Positions 8,273 to 15,558 of a DNA stretch of 20,085 nt are shown one piece after another. The notes below the pieces were generated by a model. That model was not told where the DNA came from. It saw only the letters and a list, made by a program, of their open reading frames with translations, and did no database searches. Location: positions 1 through 20,085 of the forward strand of contig NW_007360675.1 in assembly GCF_000192795.1 (NCBI RefSeq), given 5' to 3'. The DNA comes from Vavraia culicis subsp. floridensis (lineage: Eukaryota; Microsporidia; Pleistophoridae). The first letter of the stretch is position 1. Each line of letters opens with the position of its first letter. A program made the position numbers and the translations under genes.

Positions 8273-9553
8273 ATGAACACCCTCATCATATCATACGTAC
8301 TGCTCTACTACATCGCATCAATTACCCTGGGTTTTTCCACATCGTATTTGCTCTCCAAGTCGAGCTATCATTTCAGGTACCCGCTGTTCTTCAGCACGGT
8401 GCAGAATTTCGTGCATTTTGTGATGGCTAAGATCGTGTTGAGGATGAGGAAGGGATTGGTTGAGGGTGCTGCTGATGGGTGTTGCGGGTGCGGGGGATGT
8501 AAGTGTGGGAGTGAAGGGTGGGGTGGAGATACGGGGAGTGGAACTGTTGGGGATGGCAGTGAGAACGGTGAAGAAGGAAAAAAGAATGTGGCCGCTAAAC
8601 AGGGCCTGTTGTTCGTATCAAACGGTGTGTTAAAGCAATGCGGTGAGATTGGGGACAAGGACTTGATCGTGTTTTACGAGGAACATGAGAGAATTGATGG
8701 ATGGGGGAGGAGAAATAGGTTGAGAAGGGATGGTAGGGGGGGTAGTAATGGGAAGGGTGAGGATTTGAGTGTTGGCAGGGACAGCACCGGCAATACAACA
8801 GATAACGAAACAAATAACAAAACAAATAACGAACACAGAGCAGCACACAACCACATGCTCGTGCCGGGTACGTGCCGCAAGCATGCCACAGTCCTAAACT
8901 GCATAAATACGCTGCCATGCACCCTTACGGGTGCACTGGACATCTCACTAAGCACGTACTCCCTAACAAACGTATCATTCGCTCTGTACACAATGGTGAA
9001 GAGCAGCTCTCCAATATTCATCCTGCTCTCCTCTTTCGTTCTCAACAACGAGCCCGTCTCATTCCGCACATTCTTCATCATCTTCCTGATCGGCCTGGGC
9101 ACCTTCCTCATCACATTCTCCCACGACACGCTCAACCTCCCGCAGGTACTGCCCATCCTGTTCGCATCCCTCATATCGGGCATACGCTGGTCGCTCATCC
9201 AGCGCTACCTCTCAGCACACACCAACATCTTCACATTCATCGCAACCATCAACCTAAACATCTCTGCCATCCTGCTCATCCTCGCCATATACATGGAGGG
9301 CCTGCCCATACTCAACATGCACTCATTCTCTCTGATTGTAACGCTCTCCGTTATTTCATTCTTTCTTGTTTGGAGTGAATATACGATACTGAAGTGCTTT
9401 AGCTGCGTGTTTCTGTGTGTGCTAGGCATTGTCAAGGAGATGAGCATTGTGGTGGTGAGCGTGTACATGGGGAAGGTGCGGCTGGAGGGCGTTAATTGGA
9501 TTGGGTTGGTGCTGAGTATGAGCGGGTTGTTGATGTATGGGGTGAAGAAGTGA
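8273..9553 (+). CDS. SLC35C2/Ymd8-like sugar-phosphate or nucleotide-sugar transporter
   Basis: 426 residues, in the TPT branch of the drug/metabolite transporter superfamily, whose members exchange sugar phosphates or nucleotide sugars across Golgi/ER membranes. Two membrane spans lie at about 5-27 and 36-56. The family core follows at about 214-424: GALDISLSTYSLTNVSFALY plus YTMVKSSSPIFILL matches the conserved 'DI-LSN-S-…-YTM-KSS' block, and ISGIRWSLIQRYL matches the 'GGIRW-L-Q' signature. It ends with a basic KK (GVKK), an ER-retrieval-like tail. Between spans 2 and 3 lies a hydrophilic insertion of about 145 residues (61-205). It opens with a Cys/Gly cluster (CCGCGGCKCG, 70-79) and ends with an Asn/Thr-rich run (NTTDNETNNKTNNE). 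CCC at 8266-8268 precedes the ATG. Substrate is not predictable. Confidence 0.85.
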   Translation: MNTLIISYVLLYYIASITLGFSTSYLLSKSSYHFRYPLFFSTVQNFVHFVMAKIVLRMRKGLVEGAADGCCGCGGCKCGSEGWGGDTGSGTVGDGSENGEEGKKNVAAKQGLLFVSNGVLKQCGEIGDKDLIVFYEEHERIDGWGRRNRLRRDGRGGSNGKGEDLSVGRDSTGNTTDNETNNKTNNEHRAAHNHMLVPGTCRKHATVLNCINTLPCTLTGALDISLSTYSLTNVSFALYTMVKSSSPIFILLSSFVLNNEPVSFRTFFIIFLIGLGTFLITFSHDTLNLPQVLPILFASLISGIRWSLIQRYLSAHTNIFTFIATINLNISAILLILAIYMEGLPILNMHSFSLIVTLSVISFFLVWSEYTILKCFSCVFLCVLGIVKEMSIVVVSVYMGKVRLEGVNWIGLVLSMSGLLMYGVKK

Positions 9554-9643
9554 TGAGGAGGAAAGATGAGGAGGAATGATGAGGAGGAAAGATGAGGAGG
9601 AAAGATGAGGAGGAAAGATGAGGAGGAGATGATGAGGAGAAAT
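9552..9643. repeat. 13-bp minisatellite overlapping the transporter stop codon
   Basis: Units of GATGAGGAGGAAA start at 9552, 9565, 9578, 9591, 9604 and 9617, and a degenerate seventh starts at 9631 after one extra T. The first unit begins inside the TGA stop codon (9551-9553), so the array forms the start of the 3' untranslated region. The unit length is not a multiple of three, so it is not a protein repeat. Confidence 0.92.
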
Positions 9644-9742
9644 AAGTAATAGATTTAAGAGAAATATCAATTGTTAGGGTATAAAATAGAAAAATAAATG
9701 CGATTGGCTGCTCCACTTCCCTTCATGCACCAGAACAGCAAC

Positions 9743-9931
9743 CTATGCTTTTTCATAAAAGGATCCACCCCTTAAAATCACCGTTTCATTGCCCTTCACT
9801 GTGCGCGTTGCGGCAGGGCAAAAATTAATTTTTAATTGCAGATCGTACCTTTTTACGTATTTGGTGGTCAACATTGAACGGACAGCATGAAGAAAATGTT
9901 TGCAAGCGTGAGAATAAAATAAAATTAGCAT
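9743..9931 (-). CDS. possible small ORF, 62 codons, doubtful
   Basis: ATG at 9931, 62 codons, on the minus strand between two plus-strand genes. It contains a basic, mixed stretch (TTKYVKRYDLQLKINF) that is not obviously random, and then TVKGNETVILRGG. It has no CCC/GGG triplet near the start and no recognised family. It overlaps no other supported gene. Listed only so that it is not lost; chance is a likely explanation. Confidence 0.18.
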   Translation of the reverse strand: MLILFYSHACKHFLHAVRSMLTTKYVKRYDLQLKINFCPAATRTVKGNETVILRGGSFYEKA

Positions 9932-10020
9932 GTATGAGGTGTGAGGAATACGAACGGCACATTAAACGGTGCTGTTATTGCATTTCTTATCGCACCCCCT
10001 TATTTTGCCATCCCTTCGCA

Positions 10021-10025
10021 CCCCC
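10021..10025 (+). promoter_or_regulatory. CCCCC directly before the SNAP-like start
   Basis: Five C's abut the ATG at 10026. The reading frame is open further upstream, to about 9969, but has no earlier ATG. This signal and the first ATG together fix the start at 10026. Confidence 0.55.
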
Positions 10026-10916
10026 ATGAAAAGCACCACAAATCCGCACATCGATCCCCAAGAAGTGGCGCGTTTAACCCGCAAAACAGCACAGGCCCTA
10101 CGAAAATCATTCTTCAAGTCGCCAGACTACGCCACGGCATGCATCCACACATCGGCCCTAGCCCTGCTCACCACACCTTTGAACCACTACAAATGTGCGC
10201 TTCTCCAGATCATGCTCAAGGAGAACTCCGATGCGATGTTCAGCATGCTTAAGGCAGCCGAGTTTAGCGCGTATTTCTATGAGCGGGCGGGTATGCTCAG
10301 CTTTGTGAACGGATGCTATTCTGTGGGCGGGAACGCGTTTGTTAAGGGATATGAGATGGTTGGGGATGATAGGGTGTTTGGAAGTGTTAGGGGATGGGCT
10401 GGGGAGAGGGAGAGTATTGTTGTGGAGATGATGAGGACGGGGAAGGACTGCGATGTTGTTGAGGATTACGAGAGGTACTGCTGTGCGAGGGCAGAACAGA
10501 ACAGCACAGGTAGCGGTAACAGCGCAGGTAACACAAATATTGTCAATCCACCGGTGCACCTCTCCACGCTCTCATACATCCCCGTTACCGATACATCGCT
10601 GCCATCCACAAAGCTAAATTACCTGCACAACGCCCACGTTCTCTACAAAAAGGCCCAAATGCCAAAAACAGCAGATCTGATAAAATTAAAAATACTGAAG
10701 GAATGCATCATCCAGAGGAAGTACGATCATGCCGTATACTACGCACACGCCAATACGGATGTGATGAGAATGTTGCTGTTTCTGAACGGTGGTGAGGATG
10801 AAGAACTGAGAGTTATGGATGAGAGTGAGGTTAGGATGATGGGGATTGATGAGTGTGGAGGGATGTTGGTTGAGGAGGTGTTGGGGAGAAGGAACAGCGA
10901 GTATGAGCTGTTGTAG
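10026..10916 (+). CDS. tentative alpha-SNAP (Sec17)-like protein
   Basis: 296 residues, the usual length of alpha-SNAP (about 290), the adaptor that recruits NSF to SNARE complexes for disassembly in vesicle traffic. It is nearly all helical, with TPR-like helix pairs: KSPDYATACIHTSALALL, FSAYFYERAGML followed by GNAFVKGYEMVGD, then LHNAHVLYKKAQMPKTADL and RKYDHAVYYAHAN. In the family, repeated 'Y..A...Y.KA' pairs pack into a curved sheet. The C-terminus, acidic and ending EYELL, recalls the acidic/leucine tail of Sec17 (…DDLL) that stimulates NSF. An Asn/Ser/Gly-rich linker (158-173) interrupts the helices. Identification is by architecture, length and tail, not by a unique signature, so another helical-repeat protein is possible. 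Confidence 0.62.
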   Translation: MKSTTNPHIDPQEVARLTRKTAQALRKSFFKSPDYATACIHTSALALLTTPLNHYKCALLQIMLKENSDAMFSMLKAAEFSAYFYERAGMLSFVNGCYSVGGNAFVKGYEMVGDDRVFGSVRGWAGERESIVVEMMRTGKDCDVVEDYERYCCARAEQNSTGSGNSAGNTNIVNPPVHLSTLSYIPVTDTSLPSTKLNYLHNAHVLYKKAQMPKTADLIKLKILKECIIQRKYDHAVYYAHANTDVMRMLLFLNGGEDEELRVMDESEVRMMGIDECGGMLVEEVLGRRNSEYELL

Positions 10917-11229
10917 GGTGCACGTTAAGATTTGTTGGATTCTTAGGTTTGGTGTTTTGATGAGTGAATGAATGAGTGATGGAGTGATGAAGCATGGCAA
11001 TGAAGTAGTAAATAAATTGGTGCGTGGCATTCACACAGAGATAAATAAAAAGCACCGAACATTCGCATTCCTTTTGGTGATCTCTTCGTATACGTTGGAT
11101 GAACGGTTGTTCTACGCAAACGATTGCTCGTATCTTTGACACGAAGAATTTTTTAATATGCACTGCAATTTAATTTATGCACACCTGATCAAAGCGCATT
11201 ACAAATACGGAATTGTGTGTAAATTACAA
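10917..11229. other. intergenic, no gene seen
   Basis: The stretch between the SNAP-like stop and the tRNA. It has AATAAA at 11011-11016 and again at 11044-11049, which are possible polyadenylation signals. Otherwise it has no convincing ORF or structure. Confidence 0.5.
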
Positions 11230-11302
11230 GGACTCATAGCTTAATGGTTAGAGCGTCGGCCTACGGAGCCGGAGGTTTCGAGTTCAAGTCTCGATGGGTC
11301 CC
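11230..11302 (+). tRNA. tRNA-Arg(ACG): tRNA-Arg, anticodon ACG
   Basis: A full 73-base cloverleaf can be folded by hand. The acceptor stem is GGACTCA/TGGGTCC with one G-T pair. The D arm is GCTT/GAGC with loop AATGGTTA. The anticodon stem is TCGGC/GCCGG around loop CTACGGA, giving anticodon ACG (read as ICG, arginine CGN codons). The variable loop is 5 bases and the T arm TCGAG/CTCGA has loop TTCAAGT. There is no intron. The A box (TAGCTTAATGG) and B box (GTTCAAGTC) fit RNA polymerase III promoters, and TTTTT at 11306-11310 is the terminator. CCA is not encoded, as expected in eukaryotes. The discriminator base 73 is C, which is unusual for an arginine tRNA. Confidence 0.96.
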
Positions 11303-11305
11303 TTG

Positions 11306-11310
11306 TTTTT
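11306..11310 (+). terminator. RNA polymerase III terminator of tRNA-Arg
   Basis: TTTTT starts four bases after the tRNA 3' end, the normal placement and form of a Pol III stop signal. Confidence 0.8.
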
Positions 11311-11490
11311 GCAGGTTGTGAAAGAACTTGCGTATCGAATCGAGCAGAGCAAACGGTGCGGTTCGTGGTGTTTGGCGGGCCGGTTCATTTGCTCACCGGT
11401 AATTGTTCAGACTATGCACAGTGCGTTCTACTACCTGTTTATGCACAATTAAGTATTTAATAAATTTTGTACGCATAAACACGCTGTCCT

Positions 11491-12426
11491 TCACCGTGCT
11501 ATACCAGCAATGCCGCGCCTCCTCATGTACCCAACAACGCACATCCCCACAACCAACAAACACTCGCACCACCCAACCGCCCACATCGCATACCCCCTGC
11601 CACCAAAGTACCCACCAACAATCCACCGCCTCACCACCAGCACAGGCACCATATCAGCACACAGCATCACGTGCTCCACCTCGTTGTACCCCAGGAATGA
11701 GACGAGCACGTGCATGGTGTAGCGGGATGTGAGCAGGAGGTACACGAATGTGCATAGGTAGAGCAGAATGAGCGGATGGTAGTACGGATCGAATATGTTT
11801 AGGAGAGCGAAGCTGTGTACGTTAGGGGATGGGTGCAGCCATGGGATGTGGGGAGCGGAGCTGCTGTACGACCATTTTGCAAGATTAGCCAATTGCACTG
11901 CATTTTTACGGTTATTATTGGCAGCGGCATCGGCAGCAATACCAGCACAACCATCAGCGCAACCATCAACACCACACCCCACCCATTCACTCCATCCACT
12001 GTCCGCAACACTCCACACATACCAACCAATCAATGCCACACTTTCCTTAAAAATCCATCCATACCTTGCACACACCATAAACACCACCATTTTAATATTA
12101 CAGTACCTGTTCTGGAACACAACATCGTACACCGGGTTGGAATGTGCGATGAAGGGGTGCAACGACAGATTGAAAAGATGAACGAGCGGCAGTACGTACA
12201 TAATACGCGTGCTAGCACACGAATTACTAATCGTACCGGTACGTGCACTGCCACGCACTGCACACCATGCCTTGGTCACTGTACGGTACACCAGCTCTTC
12301 CACACGCTCATCTTTTGTGGTGAGCCATGCCAGCACTCCGTTTGAAGGGATGGTGCGCTTTTGCAGAATGTGGTGCGCTATGAACGGCACGGTGGTGAAC
12401 AAAATGAATTTGAGTTTGCTGAACAT
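11491..12426 (-). CDS. multi-pass membrane protein, family not recognised
   Basis: 311 residues from an ATG at 12426, with CCC at 12429-12431 just upstream. Hydrophobic segments that look like membrane spans lie at about 5-20, 76-93, 112-138, 216-233, 237-248, 256-270 and 280-300. Polar segments include an Asn/Ala/Gly-rich loop (about 145-190, ADAAANNNRKN) and a basic C-terminus (MRRRG). Conserved-looking motifs are HPFIAHSNPVYDVVFQNRY at 90-108 and ALLNIFDPYYHPLILLYL at 207-224. A secretory-pathway or lipid/GPI enzyme is possible, but nothing in the sequence decides it. Upstream on the same strand, about 310 bases away, lies the HMG-box gene, giving a head-to-tail pair. Confidence 0.7.
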   Translation of the reverse strand: MFSKLKFILFTTVPFIAHHILQKRTIPSNGVLAWLTTKDERVEELVYRTVTKAWCAVRGSARTGTISNSCASTRIMYVLPLVHLFNLSLHPFIAHSNPVYDVVFQNRYCNIKMVVFMVCARYGWIFKESVALIGWYVWSVADSGWSEWVGCGVDGCADGCAGIAADAAANNNRKNAVQLANLAKWSYSSSAPHIPWLHPSPNVHSFALLNIFDPYYHPLILLYLCTFVYLLLTSRYTMHVLVSFLGYNEVEHVMLCADMVPVLVVRRWIVGGYFGGRGYAMWAVGWCECLLVVGMCVVGYMRRRGIAGIAR

Positions 12427-12734
12427 GTGGGATAGGCAGGGTGGATGAAATATTTTATTAATTTTAATGACGTGGTGGTTGTGATTGCATTGCAGTGCTA
12501 CATTTCAACAGGTGCACTGTGTTAACACGGCAAAAATACGAATTGGTACGAATTAGGATTGTACGGTGGGAGGAGCAGTCTACTACGACTGGACCTATGC
12601 ACAACGACAGTGCACACCACTCTCTGCCAGCAATACCATGGCTTTGCAGTACGAAACGACAGCACAACGAATCAATACCACCAGCCAATGCACCACACCA
12701 ATCACACCGCTCTACTTAATTTTTTTAATTATAC
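12427..12734. other. intergenic, no gene seen
   Basis: Between two minus-strand genes. The ORFs here are short, overlap each other in several frames and look non-coding. The sequence is AT-rich at both ends (12450-12470, 12716-12735), fitting a 5' flank for the membrane-protein gene and a 3' flank for the HMG gene. Confidence 0.45.
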
Positions 12735-13205
12735 TCATTCCTCCCTGTTCTCCTTCTTAAGCTCATCTGCCATCCTCCTAAAAACCATCTTCTCCTCCTC
12801 ATTCATGCTCTTCCACCTTCTACTCAGCTCAACAGTATGCTCCCCAAAACTACCCTCCATCTTTTTATATTCAGCCGCCACAAACAAATTGTAAGCACTC
12901 TTGGGCCTTTTCTTCTTGTGCTCCTTACCAATCGCTTCGCAATCCTGCTTATAAAGATCGCTCGCCTTGTACCGCACATACTCCTCACGGTACGCTACCA
13001 ACCGTTTCTGGTAATCGTTCTCGTATTGCTTGCGCTCTTCGTCTGATAACGCGCGCCATTTGGTCGCGAAGTGCTGGCGCTGGTCGGGCGGTAACATCGA
13101 TTTGAGAGACTCATCTGTTTTGCGTAGATGGGAACAGAACGATAAAAAAGAGGAGGCTGGCTTTTTTGGGGCGTGGGCTAATCTTTGACGCGATTTCTTT
13201 GGCAT
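12735..13205 (-). CDS. tandem HMG-box chromatin protein
   Basis: 156 residues with two HMG boxes. Box A is about 13-76: PKKPASSFLSFCSHLRK, then WRALSDEERKQYENDYQKRL. Box B is about 98-153: KKRPKSAYNLFVAAEYKKM, then RRWKSMNEEEKMVFRRMADE. The 'P.SAY.LF' start and the 'W..M..EEK..F..MA' second half are the signature of sequence-nonspecific HMGB proteins, which bend DNA and open chromatin. Short basic leader (MPKKSRQR), no acidic tail beyond ENREE. Two boxes resemble animal HMGB or mitochondrial Abf2/TFAM more than single-box fungal Nhp6. Microsporidian mitosomes lack DNA, so a nuclear role is inferred. CCC at 13213-13215 lies 8 bases before the ATG, after a T-run (TTTTTTAACCC in gene sense). Confidence 0.9.
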   Translation of the reverse strand: MPKKSRQRLAHAPKKPASSFLSFCSHLRKTDESLKSMLPPDQRQHFATKWRALSDEERKQYENDYQKRLVAYREEYVRYKASDLYKQDCEAIGKEHKKKRPKSAYNLFVAAEYKKMEGSFGEHTVELSRRWKSMNEEEKMVFRRMADELKKENREE

Positions 13206-13316
13206 TTTGGATGGGTTAAAAAATGAAAGGAATTTAAAGGGAATAATGGGGGGGAAAGGAATGTGTTGATTGGTTGGAGTGTGATTTTGGATACGTTAGT
13301 TGGATGAAGGGATATT

Positions 13317-13398
13317 GAGATGTGCAATAAATAACTGATGAGATGCGCAGTAAATAACTGATGAGATGTGCAGTAAATAACTGATGAGATGTGCAGTA
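13317..13398. repeat. 23-bp tandem repeat, 3.6 copies
   Basis: Units GAGATGTGCAGTAAATAACT plus GAT at 13317-13339, 13340-13362 and 13363-13385, with a partial copy to 13398. There are two single-base differences (A for G in unit 1, C for T in unit 2). The array lies 110 bases upstream of the HMG-box start codon, within its 5' flank. Confidence 0.92.
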
Positions 13399-13512
13399 CA
13401 GAAATGTGAACCATACAAAAGTAACCGTAAAACACAAAGCCATAATCTCAGTGCTACTCCCCACAAATAAACCTTCCAATACCAAACACACATCATTCAC
13501 TAACAAATCACC

Positions 13513-13547
13513 AAATCTGTAACAATCTTACCATTTGTTACAGATTT
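13513..13547. repeat. perfect 13-bp inverted repeat with 9-base loop
   Basis: AAATCTGTAACAA (13513-13525) and its exact complement TTGTTACAGATTT (13535-13547) flank TCTTACCAT. Transcribed from either strand it would form a stable hairpin; as DNA it could be a dimeric protein site. It ends 33 bases before the ATG of the possible 59-codon ORF. Confidence 0.9.
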
Positions 13548-13580
13548 ACCTTCAAATAACGGACAGGTAGCAAGAAAGAC

Positions 13581-13760
13581 ATGCTAGAGCATTCAACAGA
13601 TGTAGTAAGTTATTTGAAGAAGCGTAGGGTGTGTGAACGGTGCATAGAAAATATAAATAGTGCAAAAAGTACGGATTATGTGCTGTTAGTGGATTTAAAG
13701 ATTGTGCGGTTGAAAATATACGGTGGTAGAAACTGTGTAGAATGGGAGATACCGTGGTGA
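13581..13760 (+). CDS. possible 59-residue protein with a CxxC pair
   Basis: ATG at 13581, TGA at 13758-13760. The N-terminal part is charged and helical (DVVSYLKKRRVCERCIENI), with a C18-x-x-C21 pair that could hold a metal with C52. Then comes a beta-like stretch (DYVLLVDLKIVRLKIYGG) and the end VEWEIPW. The pattern is protein-like for so short a frame. Against it: no CCC/GGG near the start, no family recognised, and a minus-strand frame across the same bases (open to about 13870 but without an ATG) also reads plausibly. Confidence 0.32.
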   Translation: MLEHSTDVVSYLKKRRVCERCIENINSAKSTDYVLLVDLKIVRLKIYGGRNCVEWEIPW

Positions 13761-14343
13761 GATGGCATTAAAGTGAAGAGTTGTACTGCAATACGTGCAT
13801 TTGCACCAAATGCTGTGATGCGCTCATCATCAAAAGTGTTGAAACGGTTGTAGAACAGCACCGCGCTTCATTCCCAGTACTTGTCTTACTTTGTTGAACG
13901 AGGGTGCATTCATTGCGGTACCACGACATAATTCCGTAGTAATAACCGTGATGTGTGATATAGCACGGCATTGATGATGCGATTAGTTAACGTAACGGTA
14001 GGTGTGTTTTATTGGTGTGCATGTTAAGCGGTGTGTAAAGAGTTGTTCTTACGTGTGGTAGCTGTGATAAAGAATGCAGTGGTTATCCCAGCGGTACTTA
14101 ACATGGGGTATGATCACAACGGGACTTGCTCCTATTCACAGGTGTTCAAATACCGTAAATCACCGTACAACTCCTCACAAGGTACCATGTGTTTGATACT
14201 CCTCCCAATTGCGAACACGGATCTACCCGTGATAACGATCCTCCCAGACAACACCAACCATTCCACACCACTTCCAAGTACTATGCGTTCAACCCCTTCC
14301 TAAAATACAAAAAAATATTTTACAAATCCTTGCCTACCCCTCC
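13761..14343. other. gap with no supportable gene
   Basis: Several mutually overlapping short frames exist on both strands. A minus-strand ATG at 13971 opens 67 codons, and a plus-strand frame covers 14031-14303 but begins at GTG. None has the start-proximal triplet. The last 60 bases are A-rich and lead into the CCCC before the next gene. Confidence 0.4.
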
Positions 14344-14604
14344 ATGCTAACAATAAAGATAGGCGCACAAGTGCAGCACAGCCAGCATCCCACAAAGATA
14401 TTCACAATTGCAGGCATAAAATCACCAACACAGGTACTGCTGAACTGCGAGGATGAGTATATGCTTAGCAGCGTGAGGCCGCTACGTGCTATCACGGAGA
14501 TGGGAAAGGATGTAAGAACTATGAGTGATTATGAACGGTTCGTGTGGGAGCGAAGAGAAGATGTGGAGAGACAGGTGTTGGAGGAGATGATGAGTGCGAA
14601 ATAA
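14344..14604 (+). CDS. small conserved-looking protein, function unknown
   Basis: 86 residues. CCCC at 14337-14340 lies three bases before the ATG, the same arrangement as the recognised genes, so I take it as real. The N-terminal half alternates hydrophobic and polar residues like a small beta barrel (KIFTIAGIKSPTQVLL, then DEYMLSSVRPL). The C-terminal half is a charged amphipathic helix (MSDYERFVWERREDVERQVL). A Tudor/SH3-like fold followed by a helix would fit, as in small subunits of chromatin or transcription complexes, but this is inference from pattern only. No catalytic motif and no membrane segment. Confidence 0.66.
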   Translation: MLTIKIGAQVQHSQHPTKIFTIAGIKSPTQVLLNCEDEYMLSSVRPLRAITEMGKDVRTMSDYERFVWERREDVERQVLEEMMSAK

Positions 14605-15558
14605 AGCGATTATTTAGGATGTGCGCTACAGCTGTGTTCATCGGCATGCGTAGAATGGTAAGGATAGCACGTTTAGTTACTTTTCAGCACCTGTTACATC
14701 ACTGGTTCCATTCACGCATTCTCTTGGTGTACCATATCAAACCATGTACGGAATTGCTGTGTGAACCATGAACATGACATTGCTGGGAGAATGGCACTCT
14801 GTCGTATCGGTACGTTTCATCGTTATGTGCTCATTCCGCTTTTTTGTGCACAATCCACTGCCCTTGCTAGTTCTTCTCAAAGTGGTAAAACGTACGCATC
14901 GCGTTACTTCTCCCCAATTATGTTTATCATTTTTAGTGCTATCCTCAGCACAAAGCATTCTTGGTGTATTAGCTGGGTGCTACTTGTATTTTGCTATTTT
15001 ACCATTTATTCAACTGCCTTACTATTTACGTACCGTGATAGCTAATTGTTCCTCATTTGTTTGTCACTTCATGTTCAGCATGGCAAATCTATTTTTTACT
15101 TGTACAATACACCGTACCTGCTTTGATTACTTTTTGAAGAATTGCGCTTTGATCATTAACAATGTAGCGTGCGGTTCTATCACACTATACCGTACGTACT
15201 GCTTTCCCTGCCCTATGCAATGTTTTTTACTTCACATCCCATCTCTTCCAACTATCCTATTCATTTAGGGTTCATCAGTACCTTGCAATTAACACCATTC
15301 TATTCGCTCATCAACGCAGCTACATTTCAACTTAAAACCACCCTATCAGATTACCAAATGCAAACACTACACCGTACCTACCGGTAACGGTCACGTAACA
15401 GGTACCGTGCTATAAACAGCATACTTACCACCGTATTGCTACCATTGGTACCGCAAATGCACACGCTCTTCGTACCTTTACCGCATTGCCTCCCCTCTAT
15501 TACCACTGTATTGCCAATTTTGCTCCTTGTCTTCAACTGATCAGCACTGAAACGACAA
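14605..15558. other. gap rich in GTAC motifs, no firm gene
   Basis: Nearly 1 kb before the SAP gene. It holds one hydrophobic plus-strand ORF (listed separately) and an unusual density of GTAC, often as ACCGTAC or GGTACC. From 15270 onward no frame is convincingly coding. Confidence 0.45.
14768..15268 (+). CDS. doubtful hydrophobic ORF, 166 codons
   Basis: Open from an ATG at 14768 to TAG at 15266-15268. The translation is Leu/Phe/Cys-rich, with three to four stretches that could span a membrane (for example SFLVLSSAQSILGVLAGCYL and CHFMFSMANLFFTCTI). The plus strand here is T- and C-rich. This both yields hydrophobic codons and suppresses stop codons, so the length is less telling than it seems. 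No CCC/GGG triplet and no family recognised. Confidence 0.25.
   Translation: MNMTLLGEWHSVVSVRFIVMCSFRFFVHNPLPLLVLLKVVKRTHRVTSPQLCLSFLVLSSAQSILGVLAGCYLYFAILPFIQLPYYLRTVIANCSSFVCHFMFSMANLFFTCTIHRTCFDYFLKNCALIINNVACGSITLYRTYCFPCPMQCFLLHIPSLPTILFI

Noticed and set aside
8674..9198. 174-codon minus-strand ORF within the transporter
   Set aside because: Antisense shadow of a gene whose plus-strand translation has conserved TPT-family motifs.
9969..10025. Upstream extension of the SNAP-like ORF
   Set aside because: The extension begins at GTG, has no ATG and is immediately followed by CCCCC-ATG, the expected start.
11303..11400. Possible extra small RNA after the tRNA (GC-rich, with a CCGGT…ACCGG hairpin)
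   Set aside because: The stem is only five base pairs and no known RNA family or promoter box could be recognised.
11795..12345. Plus-strand ORFs of 128 and 176 codons opposite the membrane-protein gene
   Set aside because: Antisense shadows; the minus-strand ORF is longer, has CCC before its ATG and a coherent membrane-span pattern.
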